Source: Paractinoplanes aksuensis (GTDB lineage Bacteria > Actinomycetota > Actinomycetes > Mycobacteriales > Micromonosporaceae). From it: a DNA stretch of 64,000 nucleotides. The stretch is from assembly GCF_024137025.1 (NCBI RefSeq), contig NZ_JAMYJR010000038.1:1-64000 (forward strand), read 5' to 3'. Numbering within the stretch: the first letter of the stretch is position 1; every line of letters begins with the position of its first letter. Below, in pieces: positions 1 through 9,100 of the stretch. A model generated the notes under the pieces. It made no database searches and was not told where the DNA came from. It saw only the letters and a list, made by a program, of their open reading frames with translations. The position numbers and the translations under genes were made by a program.

Positions 1-108
1 ACCAGTGGCCCGCACGCGGACGATGTCGGGCGAGGCGGCCGCGGTGGCCAGGTAGTCGCGCAGGTATTGCGGCTGATCCTGATGGCCGAAGTCGGCAGTG
101 GAGGTCAC
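1..108 (-). CDS. N-terminal fragment of an unrecognised protein, cut by the window edge
   Basis: Reading the minus strand from a GTG at 108 gives an open frame to the window edge, beginning VTSTADFGHQDQPQYLRDY. The residues look like ordinary coding sequence, but 36 codons are too few to name a family. The frame is also open for some way upstream of the GTG and no convincing ribosome-binding site is present, so the start is uncertain. The gene would be divergent from the metallopeptidase at 481. Confidence 0.3.
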   Translation of the reverse strand, partial: MTSTADFGHQDQPQYLRDYLATAAASPDIVRVRATG

Positions 109-480
109 GACATCTCGAACGGGTGAGGAACGAGAAAGTTCAGCCGCGGCTTGGGCTCGCGGCCATGTTGGTGTCCGGACGACGAGGCGGCGGCACCGGG
201 GGAAGGCGCGCGAAGTGCCCGCTCGGAATTCGACGTGGGACATCGGGACTGCCGACTCGTGCCCGATTCTTGCCCGGCGTGGAATTGCGGTTACGAAGCC
301 GTGCGGCGACCGAACGCTTCGCCTCGCGAAATTGTTGCCCGAGCACCTTGATTTTGTTGCCGCGGCCAACGTGGCGTCTCGCGGACAGCGTGGCAGGATC
401 GGCGCGGTTCGCCGCCGTGCCGGCGAAAAGATGGCTCGGGCATCGGAAATTGCTACCGCCCCGAACTCCGCGAGGACGAA
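109..480. other. Intergenic region, divergent promoter space
   Basis: These 372 bases lie between two divergently read genes. Short overlapping frames exist on both strands but encode Arg-rich, compositionally random peptides, as expected of shadow frames in GC-rich DNA. No hairpin or repeat of note was found. The ribosome-binding site for the next gene (GAGGA) sits just before 481. Confidence 0.5.
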
Positions 481-1371
481 ATGGAACTGAACGAGAACGC
501 CGAGATCGACACCAGACAGGTTGAGGACCGACGCGGAGTCCGGAGCCGTCGCCGCGTCGTCAGCGGGCCGGTCGGCGGCGGCGGCCTGGTCGGCGTCATC
601 ATCACGATCATCGTCGTTGCCGTCGGCGTCTATCTGGGATTCTCCGACAGCGGTGAAGGCCACGGCGGCGTTGGTGCCGCCGATATCCAGCAGGCGTGCT
701 CGCAGGACGGCGCCATCCAGAAGCTGGAATGTCGCAACGTGCTCTACGTCAACTCGATCCAGGCGTACTGGCGCGAGGCCATGCCGGAGTACTTTGACCA
801 GGACTATCGGCAGACCAAAACCGTGATCTTCTCGGAGCGTGTCGACACGCGCTGTGGCACCGCCGACTCCGGGGTCGGGCCGTTCTACTGCCCCACCGAC
901 AAGCAGATCTACATCGATTTCACCTTCTACGAGGTGCTGGCCCGCGACCTGGGTGCCCCCGGCGAGTTCGCGCAGCCCTATGTGCTGGCTCACGAGTACG
1001 GCCACCACATTCAGGAGCTCACCGGCCAGGAAGGCGAGATCAGCCAGGCCCAGAACAGTGACATCTCGGAGAACGCGCTGTCGGTGAAGCTCGAGCTGCA
1101 GGCCGACTGCTTCGCCGGGGTGTGGGCGAAAGCAGCCACCGGGACGACCGACGCCAAGGGCCAGAAGATCTTCAAGAGCCTGACCGAGCAGGATATTCAG
1201 GAGGGCGTTCAGGCAGCCGGTCAGATCGGCGACGACACGCTTCAGGAGCGCGCCGGCAACCCGGTCAACCCAAAGGAGTTCACGCACGGCACGGCCGAGC
1301 AGCGCCAGCAAAGCTTCAGGCGCGGCTACGACACGGGCAACCCCGACGGTTGCGCCGCTTCTTCGTTCTGA
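481..1371 (+). CDS. ypfJ: Neutral zinc metallopeptidase, YpfJ family, membrane-anchored
   Basis: This 296-residue protein has a short charged cytoplasmic head, one transmembrane segment at about residues 38-57, and an extracytoplasmic peptidase domain. The zinc motif HEYGHH starts at His171 (ligands His171 and His175, catalytic Glu172), and ELQAD at Glu205-Asp209 is the conserved second motif of the family (Pfam Zn_peptidase, PF04228). The C-terminal stretch GTAEQRQQSFRRGY is also typical, and the length matches the family. ATG at 481 is preceded by GAGGA. Family members are predicted neutral zinc proteases of unknown physiological substrate. The gene is followed by a secreted subtilase on the same strand, 158 bases away, probably transcribed separately. 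Confidence 0.93.
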   Translation: MELNENAEIDTRQVEDRRGVRSRRRVVSGPVGGGGLVGVIITIIVVAVGVYLGFSDSGEGHGGVGAADIQQACSQDGAIQKLECRNVLYVNSIQAYWREAMPEYFDQDYRQTKTVIFSERVDTRCGTADSGVGPFYCPTDKQIYIDFTFYEVLARDLGAPGEFAQPYVLAHEYGHHIQELTGQEGEISQAQNSDISENALSVKLELQADCFAGVWAKAATGTTDAKGQKIFKSLTEQDIQEGVQAAGQIGDDTLQERAGNPVNPKEFTHGTAEQRQQSFRRGYDTGNPDGCAASSF

Positions 1372-1529
1372 GACTTCTGCCGCGGAACGGAAGCGGCCCG
1401 GCCGGAGCCACAGTGGACTGTCGGGTTTGTGATCCGGATCATATCGATGACCTTCTGGTTCCTCCGGTCGTCCTCCCTCACAACGGAGTTCCGCCCCGAT
1501 GCGGACTCGAACGAGGGAAGGCAGGGCCA

Positions 1530-4500
1530 GTGCGGCTGAAGAGATCCAGGGTGGGCGCGGCGGGCGCCGTGCTGGTGCTGACAGCGGTGGGGTTGGCCGG
1601 CGCGACGCCGGCGGCGGGCGCCGCGCCGGGCGGCGGACACGACACCCGACCGGTTCCCCCCGGTTCCAAGGTGGTCAACCTGCCGGCCGGCGTGACCGAT
1701 GAGCCGGTGACGGTGATGGTTCAGCTGGCGGCCGAGCCGTTGGCGGTGGCCGCGGCCGATACGCCCCTGAACAACGCGCAGCGGAAGCAGAAACGCGACA
1801 GCCTCGACCGGGCGCAGGCACCCGTCGAACAGCGCGTCCGCGAGCTCGGCGGCACCGTGCTCGGCACTTATCAGCAGGCTTACAACGGCGTGAAGGTTCG
1901 CATCGGCGCCGATCGGGCCCGGCAGCTCGCGCAGGAGCCGGGCGTCATCGGCGTGCGGACCCTCCGGTCGCTGCAGCGGGACAACACCAACGGTGTGCCG
2001 CTGATCGGGGCCCCGCAGGCGTGGTCGGCACCGGGCAAGCTGCACGGCGAAGGCATCAAGGTCGCCATCATCGACAGCGGCATCGACTACACCCACGCCG
2101 ACTTCGGCGGGCCGGGCACCGAGGCGGCGTACGAGAAGGCCCACGCCACCTCGGCCGAGCTCGCCGACCCGGCGCTGTTCGGCCCGCGCGCGCCGAAGAT
2201 CAAGGGCGGCATCGACCTCGCCGGTGACAGCTACCAACCCGATCCGGCCGGCCCCGACTACCAGCCGGTTCCCGTCCCGGACAGCAACCCGCTGGACTGT
2301 CAGGGGCACGGCACCCACGTCGCCGGCACCACGGCCGGCTTCGGTGTGACCGCCGACGGCAAGACCTACACCGGCGGGTACGACGCCAGGACCATCTCCG
2401 GCCGTTCCTGGACCGTCGGCCCGGGCGCCGCGCCCAAGGCCGACCTGTACGCCGTGCGGGTCTTCGGCTGTGAGGGCAGCACCGACCTCGTCGTCGACGC
2501 GATCGAGTGGTCCGTCGCCAACGACATCGACGTCATCAACATGTCGCTCGGCGCCGGCTTCGGTGTGTCCGACACACCCGAGGCCGAGGCTGCGGACAAT
2601 GCGGCCAAGGCCGGCGTGATCGTCGTCGCGTCGTCCGGCAACTCCGGGCCGAGCCCGTACATCACCGGATCCCCGGCCTCGAGCACCCGTGCGATCAGCG
2701 TCGCGGCCAGCGACCCGGTCGCCGCACTGCCGGGTGCCCGGCTGGCCCTCGGCGCCGGCAACGAGCTCGAGGCCGTCGTGCTCAACGGAGCCGCCTTCAC
2801 CAGCGGCACCTCGCTGCCGGTCAAGGTCGTGGGCAACGGAGCCGGCGGTATCGGCCTGGGCTGCAGCACCGCCGAGTTCCAGCAGGCGGGCGTCGAAGGG
2901 GTCATCGCGGTCGTCTCCCGCGGCGTGTGTGCGCGCACCGCCAAGGCCGTCTACGGTCAGGAGGCCGGTGCCGCTGCGGTCGTTCAGGTCAACACAACTG
3001 CGGACTTCCCGCCGTACGAGGGCCCGATCACCGAGAACGCGGACACGAACGAGCCCGTGACGGTCACGATCCCGTTCCTGGGCGTGCCCTCGACAGCGGC
3101 CGGCGCGCTGCAGGCCGCCGACGGTTCCAGGGCCACCCTGACCGCCGAACAGCTGACCAACCCGGGCTACCTGGGTACTGCCTCGTTCTCGTCCGCGGGC
3201 GCGCGGGTCGGCGACAGCTGGCTCAAGCCTGACGTCACGGCGCCCGGCGTCAGCATCTCCTCGGCGCTGTCCGGAAGCGGTAACGGAGCGCTTTACGCCT
3301 CGGGAACCTCGATGTCCTCCCCGCACACAGCGGGCGCGGCCGCTCTGGTGAGGCAGGCGCACCCGGACTGGCGCAAGGTCGAGTACTGGAAGGCCGCGCT
3401 GGTCAACACGGCGGATGCGGCCAAGGTCCAGGGGTACCTCACGCGCAGCAACGGCGCCGGTCTGGTCCAGGTGCAGGCGGCCGCGGCGACGCGGGCCGTG
3501 GCCCTCGGCGACCCGGGCACGGCCACGCTGAACTACGGCTTCGCCGAGCTCGACAAGAACTACACCCAGCGCAAGACCGTACGGGTGAAGAACTTCGGCC
3601 CGGTCCCGGCGACCTTCACCGTTTCGGCGACCCGGCCTGCCGGCCGCAAGCACCAGGTCGCGCTGAACAAAAGGAAGGTCACCGTGCCGCCGCGCGGCGA
3701 AGCCAAGGTGGACGTCACGCTGAGGGTGCCGGCGCCCACCGCCGGCGACTCGGCCGAGTTCCGCGACGTCTCCGGCCTGGTCACGTTCACCCCGGTCGGC
3801 GGGGCCAACGCCGGCGTCGCGCTGCGGGTGCCGTACTACTTCGTCCCGCAGGCGGTCTCCAAGGTCAGCACCAAGGTCGACATCGGAGCACTGAAGCGCA
3901 CGGGTAGGACCTCGGCCACGGTGACCAACCGGGGTGGTGTGGCCGGCGGGCGCGCGGACTGGTACGCCTGGGGCCTGAGCGACCCGAAGGAGGGCACGGC
4001 CGGGGCGGTGGACCTGAAGGCGGCCGGTGTGCAGGCACGGCCTGCCGACAACAGCATCGCCTTCGCGGTCCAGACCCATGCACGTCTGTCCAACGCCGCA
4101 GCGTACGAATTCGACGTCCTCATCGACGTCAACGCCGACAAGAAGGACGACTACGTGGTCGTGTCGGCCGACTTCGGCCTGGCCACCGCCGGCGTCCCGA
4201 GCGGCCAGGCGGCCACGCTCGTCGTCGATCTGCGTTCCGGCGCCGCATCGGTCGAGTCGTTCACCGAGGTGTCGACCGACAGCTCGACCCTGGTCTTGCC
4301 GGTGCGGATCGCCCAGCTCTGCCAGGACGGCTCGCCCTGTCTCTCGACGTCCGACCCGAAGCTGACCTACCACGTCGAGAGCATCGACATCACCTCCTCG
4401 GCCGCTGTCCCCGACGAGACCGCCGGGGTGGCGACGTTCAACGCCTTCGCTCCGGCGCTGAGCACCGGCATGGTCACCACCGTCGCTCCTGGGGCGACAG

Positions 4501-4619
4501 CGCGGACAACGGTCATCCTGAACAGGGGCGAGTTCGCGCGGACCGAGACGCTGGGCTGGATGGTCGTCAGCCCCGACAACCGCAGCAGCACCGAAGCACA
4601 GCTGATCAGGATCGGCTGA
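1530..4619 (+). CDS. Secreted subtilisin-like serine protease (S8) with propeptide and PA insert
   Basis: The 1,029-residue protein starts at GTG 1530, with a purine-rich GAGGGAAGG upstream and a Sec signal peptide immediately after (Arg/Lys head, then an Ala/Leu/Val core ending near AGAAP). The longer frame from 1122 lies inside the previous gene and would bury the signal peptide, so it was rejected. After an I9-like propeptide region come the catalytic Asp182 (IIDSGID), His260 (GHGTH) and Ser594 (GTSMSSPH). The roughly 250 residues between His and Ser include a protease-associated (PA) insert. The C-terminal 400 residues are beta-rich Fn3-like domains. This architecture is that of large extracellular actinobacterial subtilases that degrade proteins outside the cell. 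The substrate is unknown. Confidence 0.95.
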   Translation: MRLKRSRVGAAGAVLVLTAVGLAGATPAAGAAPGGGHDTRPVPPGSKVVNLPAGVTDEPVTVMVQLAAEPLAVAAADTPLNNAQRKQKRDSLDRAQAPVEQRVRELGGTVLGTYQQAYNGVKVRIGADRARQLAQEPGVIGVRTLRSLQRDNTNGVPLIGAPQAWSAPGKLHGEGIKVAIIDSGIDYTHADFGGPGTEAAYEKAHATSAELADPALFGPRAPKIKGGIDLAGDSYQPDPAGPDYQPVPVPDSNPLDCQGHGTHVAGTTAGFGVTADGKTYTGGYDARTISGRSWTVGPGAAPKADLYAVRVFGCEGSTDLVVDAIEWSVANDIDVINMSLGAGFGVSDTPEAEAADNAAKAGVIVVASSGNSGPSPYITGSPASSTRAISVAASDPVAALPGARLALGAGNELEAVVLNGAAFTSGTSLPVKVVGNGAGGIGLGCSTAEFQQAGVEGVIAVVSRGVCARTAKAVYGQEAGAAAVVQVNTTADFPPYEGPITENADTNEPVTVTIPFLGVPSTAAGALQAADGSRATLTAEQLTNPGYLGTASFSSAGARVGDSWLKPDVTAPGVSISSALSGSGNGALYASGTSMSSPHTAGAAALVRQAHPDWRKVEYWKAALVNTADAAKVQGYLTRSNGAGLVQVQAAAATRAVALGDPGTATLNYGFAELDKNYTQRKTVRVKNFGPVPATFTVSATRPAGRKHQVALNKRKVTVPPRGEAKVDVTLRVPAPTAGDSAEFRDVSGLVTFTPVGGANAGVALRVPYYFVPQAVSKVSTKVDIGALKRTGRTSATVTNRGGVAGGRADWYAWGLSDPKEGTAGAVDLKAAGVQARPADNSIAFAVQTHARLSNAAAYEFDVLIDVNADKKDDYVVVSADFGLATAGVPSGQAATLVVDLRSGAASVESFTEVSTDSSTLVLPVRIAQLCQDGSPCLSTSDPKLTYHVESIDITSSAAVPDETAGVATFNAFAPALSTGMVTTVAPGATARTTVILNRGEFARTETLGWMVVSPDNRSSTEAQLIRIG

Positions 4620-4634
4620 GCACCGTCGCGGACG

Positions 4635-4669
4635 GGGGAGAGGAGTCCGATCGCCGGGCTCCCCTCCCC
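4635..4669 (+). terminator. Hairpin after the subtilase gene
   Basis: GGGGAGAGGAG (4635-4645) faces CTCCCCTCCCC (4659-4669) across a 13-base loop, with one G-T type wobble. It lies 16 bases past the subtilase stop. There is no T-run, as is common for actinobacterial intrinsic terminators. Confidence 0.5.
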
Positions 4670-4858
4670 GCCGAGCCCTTCGCGCCGGGGCTGAAAGACA
4701 GCACTTCTCCGACCGGGCGTTCATCATCCGACCCCGGGCCACGGTCGAGTGCCCGCCGGCGCGAACAGCGCGACGCCTCTCTGAACCGCAGGCGATTGCG
4801 GGACGTGCCGCTCGATGCGGCCCAACGACACGAACAGGCAGACGGGTACCGCCTCACC

Positions 4859-6141
4859 ATGTTGATCGATTTCCAGAGTCAGTCCGCGGAGTTCTCGCGC
4901 TTCGACGCCGAACAGAACACGCTGCACATCGAATTGCGACACGAGCGGGACCACTGAGCGCATTGGTTCGACTTCGTGGCCTCGTTCGACAACGACGCCC
5001 CTTCGTTCGATGTGTGCATCGACAACGCCGGCCGGTCTCTCTACGAACGGCTGGCCGGGATATCAGCCGTTCGTGCAGCGGGGCCCCACCTGGATCCGGA
5101 GCGTGGCCGGGTCCTCCTACGAAGACGGAAAGTATCGGTTCCGGGTAGCGGACCCGGGCCGGCGGGCCGCCGTCGCGTGGTACGAACCGTACGATCTCGA
5201 CCGGATGGGCGCCGTCGTCCGGTCGGGATTCGAGCATCGCGCCGACACGCAGATCGACGTCCTGCGGGACGGATTCACGGTGCTCAGGGACCTCCTGACG
5301 GACGCTGACCGGAATGCCCTGTTCGTGGACGTGCATGGCGACGAGGTGTCGAAGGTGAACTACGTGCTGTACCGGGGGCCGAAGCAGCTTTCTATGCCGG
5401 GCTGTCCGCCGAGCGGCAGGCCTGGGCCAGAGAAAATCACAGCCAGGAGACTCATCATCTGACGAAACGTTTCATGGAGCTCGGGTTCGACTGCTATCGG
5501 TATGTGCTCGAGGACGACGACGTTGATCCGCTGCATCTGCGAGGTGTGTTTTCGGTGAGTGCCGGAAGCCGCCTCGACCTGCCGGCCGACCAGTTGAACG
5601 CGCGCGTCGAGCTCGTCGTGGTGCGGGTGCTGGGATCGGTCGAGGCGAAGGTCGCGAGGATCTCGCGGTACCTGCTGCAATTGCAGGAAAAATTCACGGG
5701 CCGCGTGCTGAACGATCCCACGACCATGCGGTACGGCATGCGGAAGGACTATCTGCTCGAGTTCGCTGCAGCGGGTTATCCGACACCGCCGACTACATAC
5801 TTCCCCAACACGGTGGGTTTCGAGGAACTTGCCTCACGGTACCGGGGTGTCGCGTACTGATCCCGTGCCAGCAGGCCCGCCTGGTGACGCCGTACGAACC
5901 GCAGCCGTCGGAAATAGCGTTGGGGCAGGAATTGCACACGTTCTGGCGGTCACGCTTCGGGCTGCGAAGTGACTACTACCGGTTCGACTTCTTCCGGCGC
6001 GCCGACGGGCAGCCGATCGTACTCGAGTTCGAGGTCGTCAATCCCGGCTTCTACATCGACACCATCGGTGGCGAACATCGGCGGAAGATCGTGGACGCCT
6101 TCGTGAGCTACGCCGCTCAGGCCCGTCCCGTCCCCGTCTGA
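4859..6141 (+). pseudogene. Broken ATP-grasp ligase gene
   Basis: One protein is recognisable across three frames. The first frame starts at ATG 4859 and meets a TGA at 4955. It continues as AHWFDFVASFDNDAPSFDV, then shifts near 5060 to a frame reading YQPFVQRGPTWIRS and again near 5380 to one reading AFYAGLSAERQAW. The part up to 5860 includes NDPTTMRYGMRKDYLL, the region that normally precedes the ATP-grasp core. The core itself is missing. After 5860 a third frame gives only the last ATP-grasp strands (YYRFDFFRRADGQPIVLEFE, then VVNPGFYIDTIGG, where the metal-binding Glu residues sit). At least one premature stop, two frameshifts and one internal deletion make it non-functional. The exact substrate class of the ancestor is unknown. 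Its last 192 bases lie antisense under the end of the neighbouring giant gene. Confidence 0.82.
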
Positions 6142-9100
6142 CCGACGAGCAGTGCCCGGGCGAGACCTCGTCAGGACCGCGTCATCCGCTTGGACGGGTG
6201 CTGCCGGATGCTCCGGCGCGGACTGCGGATCCGGCTGAACCGGCGGGGAAGCGACCTCGGCCCGCAGGGGGACGGTGATTCGTGACGGCGTGATCCGCAC
6301 GTGTCCTTCCGCTCCGTATCCGGGCCGGAAGGCTTCCTGGCCGGCGACCGGGAGCGCTTCGCTCTCAGGAGCCGGCAACGATGCCGGAACGCTGGCCGCG
6401 GATGCTTCCGTGCCCTCGGCCGTCGGGCCGGGTTGTTCCGGTGGAGGCGCTGCGCCCGATGAGGGAGCGGGAGGTGGCAGGGGCGAGTCGTGTTCAGAGG
6501 CGCTGTCCGCCTGTGCGGGCTGAACCGGCGCGGCTGGATTGTCGTCGAGCACGGACAACTCGAACTCTTCCACGGACCGGCCCGTGCGATTCGAGAACTG
6601 CCGGGAACTCGCGCTGAACCACGTGGTGGACGCATTCATGAACGGGAACATCGAGAAGCTGCGGGCCGAGGCGTCCGGGCTGGGCGTGTCCGGGCTGGGC
6701 GTGTCCGGGCTGGGCGCGTCCGGGTCAGGTGCGTCCGGGACGGGCGGTACCGCGGCCTCGAGCTCGGCTATGAGTTCATCCGCCCCCTTCTCGTGGACGA
6801 GGGTCAGGCCGCTGGGGCTTTCCTCCGCGGCGACGATGTCGCCCCCGGCTGACAACTTCTGCACAGTCACGTCGGCGACGACGAACCACAGGGTCTTCGT
6901 ACTCTCGGCGTTGCGTTCGATCGTCGTGCTGAGTTCGCTGCCGCCCTCGGTCCCGCCGCCCCGATTGTGGCCGAGGCCTCCCGAGCCACCGAACTTGGCC
7001 ACCGCCCCCGTGGACACGATCGGCGTCGGCCGCCCGCTGTGCAGGTCGAAGGTGCCTTTCGCGTTCCAGCCGCGGTGCTTGCCGGCCGACTGCGTCGGTG
7101 CGTCCGCCGACTGCGTGTATTTCCGCGCTTTGAATTTGTCCCCGACCGGTCTGCCCTCCGGGTCGAGCACAGGCCGGACGTCGTTGACGATGAGGCGCAC
7201 CCTGCTGTCGCCGATCTGGAGGCCGTCGCCGGACAACAAGCTGACAACCTGCGTCCGCAGGAGCGACTCACTGACCGCCAAGGTTGTCTCAGGATCAGAC
7301 CCGTTCGGGCCCACCAGCCTGTCGATGACTTGGGCTGATCGGAAGGTGAGTACTTGGAACTCCGAGCGGCGTAGTACGTCGTTGAAGGACCCATGGACTC
7401 GATCGGATGGCGGCAGGATCTGAGGCGCGTCCTCCTCGCTCGCTGGTTTCGTCAGCGCAGTCGGCACGATGTACCGAAGGCGGCCGGGAACCTGCCTGAC
7501 GGCGTTGCGGCGGTTCCAGGGGCCGACGTCGAGCGAGATCCGCACCCTGATGATCATCGTCTCCGTGAATTCGGTCATCCGGCCAGACTTGGTGGTCAAG
7601 CGATTGATGTCCTTGACGGAACTGCTTGTGCCGTGGGCCGAGACCGTGCCGGTGTTGTAGGAGCCGGCCGGCGTGAATCCTCCAGCGTCTCCGTCACCGG
7701 CCTTCCGAATTCGCAGTTGACCGGAATAGACATCGCCGACGCTGCCATGGTCCTCGTGGGCGTACTCTTCGATCCGTTCGGAACGGAATACACCGTCGAC
7801 CTTTTCCTCGACCAGGCGTGACTCGACGACCGTCCGGTCCATGACTCGGGTCTCGACCGAGAGCCGGTAGGGAATGACACCGGGGATCGAGAAGACGCCG
7901 ACGACTCCCGAACCGGAAAGGTCGAAGAACGTGTCCTCGAGGCGTCGGGACCGGAACATCTCTTCAAGCTGGACGGCCAGAGGGTGATGAATCGCGGCGC
8001 CGTCCGGCCCGGCGGGAAGCAGGCCCCACTGTTGGGCCACTGCCAGGATCTCCCCCAGAACCTGCTCGGCGTCCATGTGTTCGACATAGGTGAGCGCTCG
8101 CGTGACATCTCGTTCGACCAGGTCTCGCTCAATTGTCCGTGGGTCTGCAGCCTGCTGATCCGCGGTCTCCTGATGTGAAGCGGCCAGAAGCCCGAGCCGA
8201 CTCGCCAGGCGGGGCTCAGCCAGGAAGGTGATGAGACCTTCGCCTGCCACCACCTCCTCGGTGGCGTTGTGCCTGCCCCGCGGTCCGTCGTCCCAGACGA
8301 CAGCGACCTGGAAGCGTCCAGCGGCGCGATAGTGCCGGCCGGTCACGGTCTCTCTGGTGATGTTGATGGTGCCTAGCGTGTGCTCGGCTTTGGTCGCCCT
8401 GGTGTGTTTGTGGCTCCAGCCGCCGCCTCCGGCCAGGCGCCAGCCTTCCCCGTCATCTTCGTCCGGCCGGACCTGACCCAGAGCACCTTGGATGCTCGCA
8501 TTGGCCGACCACTCGGAAGCAAAGGTGGTCGTGAAGCTTCGCCCGGCCTGGCTGGTTTGTTGTGAGTACTTCTCAATCTCGCCGGCCTCGGTCGATTCGG
8601 ACGCTTCTACGTCGTAGACCTGCAGACGGATGATCGCGGTAGCGGTGTGACGGTCGAACTGCCCCAGGACGACCCGCCAGCCGCGCCCGTCGACCAGGTC
8701 GGAGAATGCGGCAGCCAGTTGACTTCCTTCGCCCAGCCGACGGATGGCAGCGGGCCACGTCATGGGGTCGAGCCGTCGGCCGAGACCCGCCTCGAAACGC
8801 TCGGCGACCAGGGCCGACAGCTCAGGCATGTTGCCGAAGAAGGGTCGGACTCCGGAGCTTCCATGCAGGTCGAACCGAACGATTTCTCCGGCGCGAGGCC
8901 CAGCTCGATGAACGCCGACCCGGTTGGGCCGGGCGGTGTAGCCGACATGGAACCGGGGCACGGACACATACTCCGTGATCTCGCCCTTCAGCTTCTGCCG
9001 GGACGTCGCACCGTCTGGCCCCTTGACCTCGATGACGATCAGCGTGGGAATGCGGAAGCTGGTGTCGACCCGGAACTCGGACCGTATGTAGTCCTTGCGG

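Noticed and set aside
1326..4742. Very long minus-strand frame antisense to the subtilase
   Set aside because: It is the reverse-frame shadow of a GC-rich gene: no domain, Arg/Gly/Val-rich composition, and the plus frame has a complete catalytic triad.
4955..4957. TGA in the ATP-grasp frame as a selenocysteine codon
   Set aside because: No SECIS-like element or selenoprotein context, and the gene has two further frameshifts and a deletion, so it is simply a premature stop.
6671..6742. CRISPR array
   Set aside because: Units are 15 bp without spacers, lie in frame and encode pentapeptides. Nothing else in the window shows regularly spaced repeats.
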